Source: a virus
Virus record (IMG/VR): IMGVR_UViG_3300047409_000485
Span: 1 to 39,982 of that record
DNA: 39,982 bases
Direction: 5' to 3' (one strand)
Made by a program: the position numbers and the translations under genes. Under the pieces are notes generated by a model. It was given only the letters and a program-made list of their open reading frames with translations. It was not told where the DNA came from and did not search any database. Below are positions 8,196-17,216 of this stretch, piece by piece. Within the stretch, counting starts at the first letter, position 1. The number at the start of each line of letters is the position of its first letter.

Positions 8196-9440
8196 TTAGA
8201 CCGGGCCGCTGGCTTGCTGTCCGATGCCGGCCCGTTGATACGAGCGCAGCCACGCGTCGGGGTCGTAGCCCAGTTTCAGTCCGCCGGCCTTGAGCACCGC
8301 CAGCTCGTTCGGGTCGAGCCGCTCGAGCGAGCCTGGTGTGAGCCCGGTGGCGCCGCGCTGGAAGATGCTGCCGATCTGGGCCAGCGCCTGGTCGGGGTTG
8401 TAGCTGGTGATCGGCGCCGTGCCGCCGAGCTTGGCCGCCAGGCCGGCCGCGGTCATCGCTTCCTGGGGCGTGGTGCCCGCACCCGAGAAGCCAGGCAACT
8501 GGGTGTTGCTGGCCAGCGCGCCAAGGAATTGTGGGACGTCGCCGCGGGCGCGTGCGCCTCTGAGAAAGTCGATCTGGTTGAAGACGTCGGATGGGCCGCC
8601 CATCTGCGACGCCGTGGTCAGGTAGTTCAGACCGAGCGTGCCCTGCGCGATCGCATTCGCCTGCGCTTGTGTCTGGCGCGCCAGGTCGAGCTGTCCGGTG
8701 GCGATCTCATACTGCTGTTTCTGGGCGAGCTCGGCGAGCGTGGCCTGCCGCCGCTGCATCTCGGCCTCAAGCGTCGCCTGACCAGGCTGCGGTGCGCCTG
8801 AGCCACCATAGAGCTGCTGGAGGGCGAGCGTGGGTGTGCCCTGGATGCCACCCGGCGTGCCTGCCGCGCCTGCCGCGCCTGACGCACGCGCCACGGCGGC
8901 GCTCGCGTCGCGGGCCCAATCGGCCGCGGCATTGGCCCCGTGGTACTGGTTGTAGAGCGCCTGCGTCTGGGCGTCCTGCTGATAGAACGCGCTCGGGTCG
9001 ACGGCCGGCACCGACGGCAGCTGGGGCGTGGCACCGGGCGCGTTGTAGTAGCCCGTCACCTGGGCTTGCTGCAGCGCGATGTCCTGCTCGGCCTGCCAGC
9101 GCCGCAGCGCCTGCAGGTCCTGATCGATCTGCAGGCGCGGTTTGCCCTCGCGTTCCCACTGCCGTTCCGTTTGGGCGAGGGTCTCGTTGAACTGCCGTGC
9201 CTTTTCGGCAAGCTCTTCGCGACTGAAGCCCGCCGTCTGGCCGAAGAATTTCTGGAGTGAGGCCAGATCGGTGCCACCGGGAAGGACGCCACCTCCAGCC
9301 GTTCCGCCACTACTGCCGCCGCTATCTTCCTGGGAACGCGTGCCGAACGTGCCCATCGACGGCGTCCAGCCGCGGGCCTCGGCCTCGGCGCGATTGGCGA
9401 CGGTCATCTCGCCGCCGGAGGGACTCGGATAGACGGGCAT
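8196..9440 (-). CDS. Internal virion protein, Ala/Gln-rich
   Basis: Protein of 414 aa without a recognised domain. It has an N-terminal Gly/Ser-rich linker, a helical Gln/Arg-rich middle (about residues 65-125) and an Ala/Gln-rich helical region around residues 165-285. The C-terminus (LNPDQALAQIGSIFQRGA-like and DPDAWLRSYQRAG) is soluble. Composition resembles phage internal-core or ejection proteins. It is sandwiched between another coiled-coil protein and the transglycosylase protein. The order portal, small proteins, two helical proteins, giant transglycosylase is typical of podovirus ejection modules. Function is assigned from position and composition only. Confidence 0.6.
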   Translation of the reverse strand: MPVYPSPSGGEMTVANRAEAEARGWTPSMGTFGTRSQEDSGGSSGGTAGGGVLPGGTDLASLQKFFGQTAGFSREELAEKARQFNETLAQTERQWEREGKPRLQIDQDLQALRRWQAEQDIALQQAQVTGYYNAPGATPQLPSVPAVDPSAFYQQDAQTQALYNQYHGANAAADWARDASAAVARASGAAGAAGTPGGIQGTPTLALQQLYGGSGAPQPGQATLEAEMQRRQATLAELAQKQQYEIATGQLDLARQTQAQANAIAQGTLGLNYLTTASQMGGPSDVFNQIDFLRGARARGDVPQFLGALASNTQLPGFSGAGTTPQEAMTAAGLAAKLGGTAPITSYNPDQALAQIGSIFQRGATGLTPGSLERLDPNELAVLKAGGLKLGYDPDAWLRSYQRAGIGQQASGPV

Positions 9441-9445
9441 CTAGC

Positions 9446-11134
9446 TCACCCCCATTGCTGGCCGCCGACGCGGCGGTGTTGCGGCTCGACGCCGTAGGCA
9501 CTGTAGATGTCGTCAGGAGTCGCGGGCACGCGCGTTGCCGCGGCACTCGCGAGCCCGCCCATGTTGAGCGCCTCGGGCGCGAAGCTCGAGCCGAACGTCG
9601 GATCGCGCGCGGTGCCGGTCAGACCGGCTGCAGGCATGGCCGCCGGCGGTAGCGCCTGTGGCGGCTGCGGCGTGCTGGCCGCGCCGTTGCCGCCGATGTT
9701 GATGGTGATCGGCGCGTTGGTGTGGGGCTGGTCCGCGGGCGTGGTCGCGACCGGCTGAGTGGCGAGGTTCTGCTGCGCCAGACTCGCCAGGTTGCCGACC
9801 GGCGTGCCCGTGCCCAGGTAGTCCGTCTGCGGCGCCTCCGGCAGTTGGTACGCCTTGAGCCGCTCCTGGGCCATGTTCATCAGCCCCACGAACGCGTCGG
9901 CGCCGGCCGTGCTGCCGGGGGTGGCGTACTTGTTCATGTCGGCGAGCGTGTTGAAGCCGCTGGTCAGCGTGCTGCCGAACGTGCTCGCGAGCTGGTTCAG
10001 GTTGCTGCCCGTCGTGGCTCGTGCGCTCTGTCGGTCGGCCTGGGTCTGCTTGAGCGCGTCGAAGACGGTGGTGCCGCGGTTGAGCGCGCCGATCATCGCA
10101 TCGCCCTCGACGGGCTTGATGTCGCCGGAAGCGATCAGGTCGCGGATCTGCTGGATCTGCTGCGGCCGACCGTACAGGTCGCCGAGTTGCGCCTGCTGGG
10201 TCGTCTGCTTGGTGTGCTCGAGGGTGGCGCGCGCCTGCTGGACGGCGATGGGGTTCAGATTGCTGGACTGGTCGAGGGTCTGCTGGAGCTGCTGGTTGGC
10301 CAGGTCGGCCGCGCGCTGGGCCGAGGCGATCGCGGCCTGGGCCTGCTGGTCGGTCGGCGCCTGACGACTGGCGCGCTGGGCATTGGCCAGATCGATGGCC
10401 GCTTTGTCCGCATTGGCCTGGGCGGTCCGCAGCGCCGCCTCCGCAGTCGCGCTGGCGGTGCTGGCCTGTGCCTCAGCGGTAGTCGCTCCAGCCGCGGCGG
10501 TCCTGGCCGCGGCAGCATCTGCCGCAGCTTGCTCGGGTGTGCGATCAGCGCCGGGCTTGCGATAGGCCGGGTTAAGGGCCGGCTTGCCGTTCTCGTCCCA
10601 GACAAACTCGCTGGTGGGAACGGCGCCACCGGGCGCCGGCTTGGGTGCTTCGTAGGCCGGGTTCTCTTCGATCTTGCCGTCTTTGATGACGTACTTCGTC
10701 GTCGGCGCCGCCGTGACCGACGGCTTGGGTGACACGCCAGGGATATCGATCTTGCTCGGCGGATTCTCGGTGTCGAGCGTCCACCCGCCGCGCCCATCGG
10801 CCTTCTCGGTGACGACGACGAGCACGTTGCCAGCGCTCGTGTCGAGTCGTTTCCGTGGCGTCCCCGCGGCCGGATACTCCTTGGCCGTGGTCGCCGCGCG
10901 ATCGGCGAGCTGAATGGCGTCCTGATAGGCCTTCTCGGACTCGTTGAAGCGCTTGGCCGCCGCGTCGAGCTGGTTGGCCAGGTTCTTGTACTCGGCCTCG
11001 CGCGCGCCGCCCGCTGAGGCGTCGTTCGGGGGAATGGCGGCCATGAGGTCCGAAACGCGCTGCCAGTCCGCGTTCGCCGCGGTCAGCGTGCGTGCGGCCT
11101 GGTCGATGCTGCGCTCGTACGGCGACTCAGCCAT
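9446..11134 (-). CDS. Internal virion protein, long coiled coil
   Basis: Protein of 562 aa. Residues 1-85 are helical; about 95-190 form a more ordered segment with PAYEAPKP and NPAYRKPG repeats. About 195-330 is an extremely Ala/Gln-rich helix (AAADAAAARTAAAGATTAEA and similar) suggesting a long coiled coil. The C-terminal 150 residues are Pro/Gly/Thr-rich and probably disordered. No enzymatic motif was found. The start overlaps the preceding gene by 8 bases. Likely a minor virion or ejection protein, inferred from its place between the portal and the transglycosylase protein. Confidence 0.6.
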   Translation of the reverse strand: MAESPYERSIDQAARTLTAANADWQRVSDLMAAIPPNDASAGGAREAEYKNLANQLDAAAKRFNESEKAYQDAIQLADRAATTAKEYPAAGTPRKRLDTSAGNVLVVVTEKADGRGGWTLDTENPPSKIDIPGVSPKPSVTAAPTTKYVIKDGKIEENPAYEAPKPAPGGAVPTSEFVWDENGKPALNPAYRKPGADRTPEQAAADAAAARTAAAGATTAEAQASTASATAEAALRTAQANADKAAIDLANAQRASRQAPTDQQAQAAIASAQRAADLANQQLQQTLDQSSNLNPIAVQQARATLEHTKQTTQQAQLGDLYGRPQQIQQIRDLIASGDIKPVEGDAMIGALNRGTTVFDALKQTQADRQSARATTGSNLNQLASTFGSTLTSGFNTLADMNKYATPGSTAGADAFVGLMNMAQERLKAYQLPEAPQTDYLGTGTPVGNLASLAQQNLATQPVATTPADQPHTNAPITINIGGNGAASTPQPPQALPPAAMPAAGLTGTARDPTFGSSFAPEALNMGGLASAAATRVPATPDDIYSAYGVEPQHRRVGGQQWG

Positions 11135-11615
11135 AGGACGCCACCTCCGTTGGTTCAGGACGTGCTGCCGCGCGTGGCCGCTCGGCCAGGCGCTTCGCCC
11201 GCTCGGCCAGCTCGATGCTGCGCTGGATGGTCGTGCTGCCCATCTGGGCCAGCTTGGCGCGCTGCGGATAGACGCGCTGCAGCGTCTGCGACTCGGCCTG
11301 CTGGTGCGCCGCGCGGACCGCTTTCATCTTCTCGTCACCACTCATCTGCTGCTGGGACACCTGCTGCAGCAGCGACTGGAGCAGCAGGTCGTGCATGCCC
11401 CAGAAGGCGCGCTCGGGATTGGGATACGGGCTGAACGTCCACATCTCGCGCACCTGGTCGGGCTGCGGCACGACCGTGCCCGGTGGGGGCTGATCGTCGA
11501 GGGCGGCGACCATGCGCTCGGCCTGGTCCAGCAGCAGGTCCACACACAGGGCTGCCCGGCGCTCGATGACGTTGGGGATCTTCCAGGCGTCCCGCCGCGC
11601 CGGCTGCTCGGCCAT
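11127..11615 (-). CDS. Hypothetical head-associated protein
   Basis: Protein of 162 aa, family not recognised. It is largely helical, with a conserved-looking aromatic patch MWTFSPYPNPERAFWGMHD (about residues 58-76) followed by Gln-rich helices. The start is the ATG at 11615, which overlaps the stop of the upstream 39-aa gene as TGATG. The hydrophilic helical character and location just after the portal suggest a virion or assembly role. Confidence 0.6.
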   Translation of the reverse strand: MAEQPARRDAWKIPNVIERRAALCVDLLLDQAERMVAALDDQPPPGTVVPQPDQVREMWTFSPYPNPERAFWGMHDLLLQSLLQQVSQQQMSGDEKMKAVRAAHQQAESQTLQRVYPQRAKLAQMGSTTIQRSIELAERAKRLAERPRAAARPEPTEVASYG

Positions 11616-11734
11616 CAGCGCTGCTTCTTGCTCGGCCGGATCTTGCTGCCGTACTTGGAGGTCCACCGTTTGGCGATTTTCGGGTGACGCGCCCACATGA
11701 ACCGGCGCTGGCGCGCCGAACGAAACGGACTCAT
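11615..11734 (-). CDS. Small basic phage protein (SARQRRFMWARHP type)
   Basis: A 39-aa strongly basic protein that starts FRSARQRRFMWARHPKIAKR and continues with WTSKYGSK. Peptides of this pattern (SxxQrrfmfaxxPxiAkrWxxeyG) are common in tailed-phage structural regions, though their role is unknown to me. The ATG overlaps the portal stop as ATGA, and its own stop overlaps the next ATG as TGATG, so it is flanked by coupled genes on both sides. It is too short for routine gene callers but well supported. Confidence 0.7.
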   Translation of the reverse strand: MSPFRSARQRRFMWARHPKIAKRWTSKYGSKIRPSKKQR

Positions 11735-13785
11735 GGCGGCGCCATCTCCGGACCCTGGCCCGTGGCGCGCACGACGTTTGTAATCGCACCGGGGTTGACC
11801 GCCGCGGCGGTCATGCCGCCCAGCGCCGAGGCGGCCTGGTTCGGGTACGACGCCGTCGGCACCCCGTCCTGACCCACCCCGCTCTGGCTGGGCTGACCCG
11901 GACGCGGCGGCATCATGGCGCTCGGGGTACCACCAGGCGTCAGCTTGCCCTGGTCCTGCAGGCCGCGGATCTGTTGCGCGTCCAGGTCGCCCAGCATGCG
12001 CGACACGATCAGGCCCAGTTGCTGCTGCCCTTCGGGGCCGTTGATGTACTGCTCGGCAGCGATGCGGTCGAGCTCGTGCTCGGGCTGCGGGTCGCCCAGG
12101 AACTCCTCACGCCACTCGTAGCGCGAGACCAGCTGCTTGTCGACCCAGCTCACGCCGGCCTGCGCCTTGGGCAGGTTGGCGCCCTTGCGCGTGGGCTGCT
12201 CGACGTCGACGGTGAAGTCGCCCAGCAGGTCGTCCGCGGACAGCTCCACGTGCGTCTGCTCTTTGCCGTCCTTGTTCAGCGTGCAATAGACCGGGATCGG
12301 CGCGCCCATCTCATCGCTCAGCGCCGCGCACTGCTCGAGCAGGCATTCGGCGACCAGCTTCATGGCCTGCAGGCTGCCGGTGTTGATCTGGCCCAGGATG
12401 GTGTCCACGCTCGCCAGCGCCGTCGTCTGGGCGATGCTCGAGGCGTCCGGGCTCGAACGTGCCCGCTCGCCCTCGTTGAACCGTTCGACCAGGCCGAACA
12501 GGAACTCGAGCACGCGCCACGCGTCGGCGCCGGCGCCCTGGTGGACCAGGCTCGTCGGCCGACCCAGCAGGACGTGGATGCTGTCGTCGAGCAGGTCGAA
12601 CTGGGTCGGGCGGCCCATCTCGATCCACACCTGGTACAGGTCCTTGTCCATCTCGACGCCCCAGCCGCCGAAGCCGGTGCGGTACAGGTGCTCGACGATG
12701 CCCGTGATGCTGGTCTGGGCGCCGCCAATCACGCCCAGGAACGGCGCCAGCAGCGGGATGCCGCGTTTGTCGGGGTCCTTCTCCTGGGGCCGGTGCCAGC
12801 CGTAGAACACGCCCGCCGGCACCTGCTGCAGGCCGTACTGCTGGCCCAGGTCCAGGCCGAGCTGCGCGGGCTGGCCGTCCTTGGTCGCGTCGTACTGCAC
12901 GCCGTCCAGGCCGACGATCTGGTAGATGATCCGCCACGGGTTGCCCAGGTGCAGCTCGTACAACCAGTACGACTGGCCCGGCCCCTCGACGTTGGACGCC
13001 TGGGCGCCGCCGTCGGCATGCGGCCAGAACTGAAACCCCTGCGACTGCAGGTGGGTGGCCGAGCACACCGAGCGAATGAGTAGCGTGTCCAGGCGGCCGC
13101 TGAGCGGGTTGCGGCCGAGCGGCAGGTATTCCGCGGCCGACAGCACGCGCACCACGAACGGCCAGCGGCGCGCCTTGTAGTCGTGCAGGTAGCGCTGGTA
13201 GGCGTCGGACGACTTGCCCTCGCTGGTGCGGTAGCCGCGACTGGAACCCGTGTCCGTGGCGTATTCGTCGAGGTCCTGGCCAGCTCGATTGCGCCGCCAG
13301 GTCGCGCTGATCGTGCCGTCCTCGTCGCGGAAGTCGAGGAACCCCGAGTAGGCGCTGCTGGCCGGCTGGATCAGGACGGCGAACTCGCCGTCGTTGGCGG
13401 CAAACGAGGTGATGGCGTCCCAGAGCGGCTCGCCTTCGACGAACACCTTGGACGCGAACGCTTCCTGCAGCCACTGCTCGACCTTGGAGGCGGTGCGCTC
13501 GGCGCGCGTGCCCCCGCCCAGTGGCTTCCTGTGAAAACTGGGCTGGCGGCGGGCGACAAAGGCGGCCACGTCCTGGCCCATGGTCGTGCTATGCGGCAGG
13601 ACGACCGGGAAGCCTTGCTGGGCGACCTGGCCGTCGACCTTGCGCCGGCTGACCCGCGGTTTCACCTCCTGGCGCGCCCAGCGACCGCACTCGTCGATCA
13701 GCGCACGACTCCGGCGGAAGCGCGGAAAACTGTCGGACCAGTAGCTGGGCAGGTCGCGGGCCACGTTGTGGGACGACTCAGCCAC
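11731..13785 (-). CDS. Portal protein
   Basis: Protein of 684 aa directly downstream of the large terminase, overlapping it by 8 bases. Length and position fit a podovirus portal (head-tail connector), the ring through which DNA is packaged and ejected. Features consistent with this are the N-terminal segment VKPRVSRRKVDGQVAQQGFP, a region SITGIVEHLYRTGFGGWGVEMDKD, and a long helical segment near residues 440-520 (ALASVDTILGQINTGSLQAMKLVAECLLEQ region). The C-terminal Pro/Gly/Gln-rich tail follows. GTG start. I recognise it by context and general features, not by a single diagnostic motif. Confidence 0.75.
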   Translation of the reverse strand: MAESSHNVARDLPSYWSDSFPRFRRSRALIDECGRWARQEVKPRVSRRKVDGQVAQQGFPVVLPHSTTMGQDVAAFVARRQPSFHRKPLGGGTRAERTASKVEQWLQEAFASKVFVEGEPLWDAITSFAANDGEFAVLIQPASSAYSGFLDFRDEDGTISATWRRNRAGQDLDEYATDTGSSRGYRTSEGKSSDAYQRYLHDYKARRWPFVVRVLSAAEYLPLGRNPLSGRLDTLLIRSVCSATHLQSQGFQFWPHADGGAQASNVEGPGQSYWLYELHLGNPWRIIYQIVGLDGVQYDATKDGQPAQLGLDLGQQYGLQQVPAGVFYGWHRPQEKDPDKRGIPLLAPFLGVIGGAQTSITGIVEHLYRTGFGGWGVEMDKDLYQVWIEMGRPTQFDLLDDSIHVLLGRPTSLVHQGAGADAWRVLEFLFGLVERFNEGERARSSPDASSIAQTTALASVDTILGQINTGSLQAMKLVAECLLEQCAALSDEMGAPIPVYCTLNKDGKEQTHVELSADDLLGDFTVDVEQPTRKGANLPKAQAGVSWVDKQLVSRYEWREEFLGDPQPEHELDRIAAEQYINGPEGQQQLGLIVSRMLGDLDAQQIRGLQDQGKLTPGGTPSAMMPPRPGQPSQSGVGQDGVPTASYPNQAASALGGMTAAAVNPGAITNVVRATGQGPEMAPP

Positions 13786-15145
13786 GGCCGATCATCTCGC
13801 GGATATAGCGCGCCTGTGCCTGGTCCGGGTCGGGCGCCTGGGGCCGATTGATGGGCAGTGGCGTGCCGGCCAGTCCCGCCAGGTCGCGCGCCTGGTTGAT
13901 CGCTTCCTCAGCCATCAGCCCATAGCGGATCGCGTCGACCGCGTGGTCCTCGGTCTTGACGCGCTTCACCGCATCGGCCAGGTCCTCGGGGTCGAGAGGA
14001 TCCTGGACCATCATCGGCATCGTCCGGATCAGGTTCGGGCAACGGGTACGCATGACCTGCAGCCGCGGCCGCTCGCCGGCCAGCGCGCGGCGGAAGCACT
14101 GCCAGCCAGGAATGCGGCTGTTTACGCCGGGCTCGAGCAGAACGCCGTGCTGGCGATAGACGCTGGCAATGCTCGGCTTGTCCTGCTCGGTGCGCTTGTT
14201 GAACATCGACGGATCGCCGATGTGCCGTGCGATGCGCTCACCCGCAGAGCGCTCGACGATCAGCGCGGCTTGTTGCTGGTCGTGATAGCCCGTGGCGTAC
14301 AGCTCGCGATACACGTAAATGCGGCGGTCCGGCGCGCGGGCCAGCCAGTAGACGGCCCACGGCATCGCGAAGCCGTAGTCGATGCATGTCCAGCGCGTCC
14401 AGTCAACGGGCGGGTCAAAGGCGTCGACGACGTGCCTTTCAGTGTTCCATTCTTCGAAGAACATGCCTTCGGCTGCCACGCGCAGTCCGAGGCGCAAACG
14501 TTTGTGGAGATACCCAGTGAGCGTGTCGAGGGCCGCGATACGTGCGGGAGTGACGCTTGGGTTATCGGCATGCGTGGCCTGTAGGAAGACTGTGTAACCG
14601 AGCGTTTCACGTTCATAGAGCCAGAAGCCCGGATAGGTGGGGTTCATGTCGGCGATGAGTTGCTGGTACGGCATGACCGCGCCGCGGCCCGTGACGCGCG
14701 TGGACAGGATGAGCCAGTCCTCTTCCTCGAGCTCGCTGGCCTCCTGGACGTAGATCATGTCGCCCTCGAAGGACTTCACCTTCTCGGGATCGTCCATGCC
14801 GAACAGGTAAATTCGCGACCCGTTGGCGTAGCGGTACTCCTGGTCACCCCACAACCGCGCTGCGCCCTCGGGACTCACCCAGCGCTCGAAGGTGTCCATC
14901 GCCGTGCTGGTGAGCGACTTGCGCGTCTTGCGCACCAGCGCCGCTTTCGCGCCGGGGTACTTGGTCATGGCCGCGTTCAGCTTCTCGAGACACCCGCGGC
15001 TCTTGCCTGTGTCAGCCGGGCCCTCAACGACCAGCTCGCGGTCACGCCGTCCGAACAGTTCGAGGAACACACCGATCGGACGGTACGGCTTGGTCTCAGG
15101 AGGCCCAACGGTGCTCGATGGCTCAACGACCAGCGTGGTAGTCAC
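13778..15145 (-). CDS. Terminase large subunit
   Basis: DNA-packaging motor of 455 aa. The ATPase half has a Walker A motif EGPADTGKSRG (residues 41-51) and a Walker B region MIYVQEASELEEED. The C-terminal nuclease half shows the first acidic site in CIDYGFAMPWAVY and the last in EDHAVDAIRYGL, as in RNase H-like terminase nucleases. The start is a GTG that overlaps the stop of the small-subunit gene (GTGA). It heads the late operon and is followed by the portal. Length is normal for the family. Confidence 0.9.
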   Translation of the reverse strand: MTTTLVVEPSSTVGPPETKPYRPIGVFLELFGRRDRELVVEGPADTGKSRGCLEKLNAAMTKYPGAKAALVRKTRKSLTSTAMDTFERWVSPEGAARLWGDQEYRYANGSRIYLFGMDDPEKVKSFEGDMIYVQEASELEEEDWLILSTRVTGRGAVMPYQQLIADMNPTYPGFWLYERETLGYTVFLQATHADNPSVTPARIAALDTLTGYLHKRLRLGLRVAAEGMFFEEWNTERHVVDAFDPPVDWTRWTCIDYGFAMPWAVYWLARAPDRRIYVYRELYATGYHDQQQAALIVERSAGERIARHIGDPSMFNKRTEQDKPSIASVYRQHGVLLEPGVNSRIPGWQCFRRALAGERPRLQVMRTRCPNLIRTMPMMVQDPLDPEDLADAVKRVKTEDHAVDAIRYGLMAEEAINQARDLAGLAGTPLPINRPQAPDPDQAQARYIREMIGRG

Positions 15146-15489
15146 ACGCTTTCCCAGGCCTGTTGGTCGATGGTCTTGACCGTCTGGACCTTCACATCGA
15201 CCTGCTCGCGCGGTTTGTAGCCAGCCCGGTCGAGCGCGTCCTTGATGGCCGCCAGCCGGACCGCATCGCTGTCGCTGCCCTGCGCGATACGGAAGAGCTC
15301 CGTGAGTAGTGGGTCAACCATGGCCGCCAATCGCTCGTGGGCGGATCGGCGGACCTGGGGCGCGCGTCCACCATGCATGTGGCAGACCGTTGTGCCCCGC
15401 ATCGGCCAATGCCCGCAGGGCTGACCTGTTTGAGAGCTACGCGCGGTGCACTTGGGCTTTGCTGCAGTACCAAGGGTCTTCGCAACCAC
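15142..15489 (-). CDS. Terminase small subunit-like, HGG zinc-finger type
   Basis: About 115 aa. The N-terminal half contains CTARSSQTGQPCGHWPMRG followed by TTVCHMHGGRAPQVRRSA, a Cys/His cluster ending in HGG that is common in proteins encoded just before large terminases of GC-rich Gram-positive phages. The C-terminal half is helical (RLAAIKDALDRAGYKPREQV), as in DNA-binding small terminases. The GTG at 15489 is chosen because the reading frame further upstream runs through a transcription terminator. No clear ribosome-binding site is visible, so the start is uncertain. It overlaps the large subunit gene. Confidence 0.65.
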   Translation of the reverse strand: MVAKTLGTAAKPKCTARSSQTGQPCGHWPMRGTTVCHMHGGRAPQVRRSAHERLAAMVDPLLTELFRIAQGSDSDAVRLAAIKDALDRAGYKPREQVDVKVQTVKTIDQQAWESV

Positions 15490-15502
15490 GGGTAATAGGC
15501 AT

Positions 15503-15532
15503 AAAAAACCCCCGACTCTCAGTGAGACGGGG
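15503..15532 (-). terminator. Rho-independent terminator before the terminase genes
   Basis: On the minus strand CCCCG-TCTC-ACT-GAGA-GT-CGGGG forms a stem with a two-base bulge, followed by G and six Ts. It would end leftward transcription of the early operon just before the terminase genes. Late expression would therefore need antitermination or its own promoter in the 15490-15600 interval, where I see no obvious one. Confidence 0.7.
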
Positions 15533-15600
15533 CGGGGCGGGCCGATCAGGGACCGGCGGCGAACCGTGGTGGCAAGCGTAACACTCGGCCTGCCCACTGG

Positions 15601-15807
15601 CTACGCGCTCTCGTCGAGGTGCTTGCGACCGATCTCCTGGTAGGTCACGCGCGAGCGGTCGTCGCCATTCAGAAACTCGAAGTGCAGGCCACTGAGGGTG
15701 TCGCGCTCCCACTCGGGATGACGGCTGAGCGAGAACACGATGCGCATGGCGCGCGGGCCGAGTTTGAGACTCAGCAGGCAGTGCTCACAGCACGTCGTCT
15801 GTGTCAC
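15601..15807 (-). CDS. Hypothetical protein with N-terminal CCxxC
   Basis: A 68-aa protein, not recognised. It begins MTQTTCCEHCLLSLKLGPRA, where the CCEHC cluster may bind a metal. It then has a beta-like segment (MRIVFSLSRHP, GLHFEFLNGDD) and a helical end. It is the last gene before the terminator that separates early from late genes. Confidence 0.5.
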   Translation of the reverse strand: MTQTTCCEHCLLSLKLGPRAMRIVFSLSRHPEWERDTLSGLHFEFLNGDDRSRVTYQEIGRKHLDESA

Positions 15808-15819
15808 CGAACTCCGTGG

Positions 15820-16353
15820 TCACGACGCTTTTCTGCCACTCACGTACGGATGCTTGATCCTTCCTTCCCGCTGCTCGCGTTCCTGCTCCTTGCGCTCCTG
15901 CGCGTTGAGCTCGGCAACTACGGCGAGCAGGAGGTCCAGGACGCGCACCATGCTGGCACGTTCGGCCTCAGCGCGCAGTTCGTCGTTCTCGGCGGCCAGC
16001 ATCCGACCTGTCTCCAGATGAACGCGGGCTATCGCTCGTAGTTGCTCGGCCTCGGCGCGTTCGCGTTGGGCGCAAGCCTTCCATGATTCGCGTTCCTCCG
16101 CGACCATATCCAATGCCTGGTTCAGCCGTTCGACCTCGGCCGCAAGTCCGCATTGCACAGTGATGGTGTGCGCCAGGTCTGGTGAGGTTGACGCAACATT
16201 GAGCGTGTGTCGTCCACGCTTGAGCCGCTCGACTTCGGCGCGGAGGGCATCACGCTCGTTGGCAATGGTTCGAACCTCAGCGTCCAGATCGGTGCAGAAT
16301 CCCCCTTCGTCTTGCACGTGGTGACGCAAGTGTTCTACGAGCTTGTCAGACAT
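15820..16353 (-). CDS. Coiled-coil protein A (EVERL repeats)
   Basis: Protein of 177 aa, almost entirely helical with heptad-like repeats. AEVERL appears twice (DALRAEVERLKRG and LAAEVERLNQALD), and a related AENDELRAEAERA segment appears once. The start is the ATG at 16353 (MSDKLVEHLRHHV), which overlaps the upstream gene by 8 bases. The upstream neighbour has the same repeat unit, so the two probably arose by duplication and may pair. Function unknown. Confidence 0.6.
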   Translation of the reverse strand: MSDKLVEHLRHHVQDEGGFCTDLDAEVRTIANERDALRAEVERLKRGRHTLNVASTSPDLAHTITVQCGLAAEVERLNQALDMVAEERESWKACAQRERAEAEQLRAIARVHLETGRMLAAENDELRAEAERASMVRVLDLLLAVVAELNAQERKEQEREQREGRIKHPYVSGRKAS

Positions 16354-16978
16354 CCGACTTCCCCCCGCTACTTCCGCCCCTTGGGGCCTGGCCGTCGAGG
16401 GCGGCGAGGGCATGGCGAAGTGCGACCAATTCCTCAAAGCGAATGGCGTCCCGTGGATTAGCCACCGATCTGGTAACTCGCCGCGCTACCTCGACCACCT
16501 CACGCAGGGCCTGGTTCTCGGCGCGAAGTTGGTCTATTTCGACGCCAAGCTCTACGTACCGTCGGTCTCCGACCTCAATTCCAAACCGAAGCGTTTGAAT
16601 CGTCTCGTCTCGCTCGTCCCGTTCTGCTCGCGCCTGATCGCGTTCCTGGGTGAGTTGGTCGATGCCGGCCTTGGCGGCATCCCAGGCCTTGGCCACCAGA
16701 TCGTCCGTGTCCGCCCGAGCCTGCGCGAGTTGATCAACGCATTCCCACTGGCCCCGAGCCGTGTCCATGTGCGATTCGACCAGGCCGCGCAGTTCTGCGA
16801 CTGCCATGTGTGCCGATTCCCACTCGGCCATTTCTTCCTTGAGCCGCTCGACCTCGGCACTCATCAATTCGTACTGACCCAGGCACTCTCGGCTGAGGTT
16901 CTCATGCTGCATCACAAGCCGCTCGACCTCGGCGCGGTCAGGCATGGGCCAGCTCCGTCCGCGGTCCGGGGTACTCAT
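16346..16978 (-). CDS. Coiled-coil protein B (EVERL repeats)
   Basis: Protein of 210 aa rich in Glu, Arg, Ala and Leu, predicted to be a long coiled coil. The unit AEVERL occurs at DRAEVERLVMQHENL and SAEVERLKEEMAEW, with a similar EIDQLRAENQALREVV. The C-terminus is Gly/Ser-rich (PRGGSSGGKSDV). It resembles protein A downstream in composition and repeat unit. An internal ATG at 16945 is an alternative start. No enzymatic motif is seen. Confidence 0.6.
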   Translation of the reverse strand: MSTPDRGRSWPMPDRAEVERLVMQHENLSRECLGQYELMSAEVERLKEEMAEWESAHMAVAELRGLVESHMDTARGQWECVDQLAQARADTDDLVAKAWDAAKAGIDQLTQERDQARAERDERDETIQTLRFGIEVGDRRYVELGVEIDQLRAENQALREVVEVARRVTRSVANPRDAIRFEELVALRHALAALDGQAPRGGSSGGKSDV

Positions 16979-16994
16979 CCCAGGTGCGCGGCAC

Positions 16995-17216
16995 TCACAC
17001 CTCGCCGAGCCGTTCGCGAATCTTCGTCAGGTTCTCATCCAAGCGCTCACCAGTGTGGTGATTGAGGACCCAACAAAGCACGGTCAGGGTAATCTGGCCG
17101 CCCTCTTTTTCGGCATCTGTGAAAATGGCGGCCTTCCAAGCCTGGTCCAGTAGATCATGCGCTGCGCGTACCTCTTCCAACGACTTCGGCATCGGGTGGC
17201 CGTTTGTTCCAGTCAT
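16995..17216 (-). CDS. Hypothetical small helical protein
   Basis: A 73-aa protein, not recognised. Residues about 10-60 read as two to three helices (SLEEVRAAHDLLDQAWKAAI, and TLTVLCWVLNHHTGERLDEN). Its start overlaps the stop of the ParB-radical SAM gene as ATGA, so it belongs to that transcript and may be coupled to it. Confidence 0.6.
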   Translation of the reverse strand: MTGTNGHPMPKSLEEVRAAHDLLDQAWKAAIFTDAEKEGGQITLTVLCWVLNHHTGERLDENLTKIRERLGEV

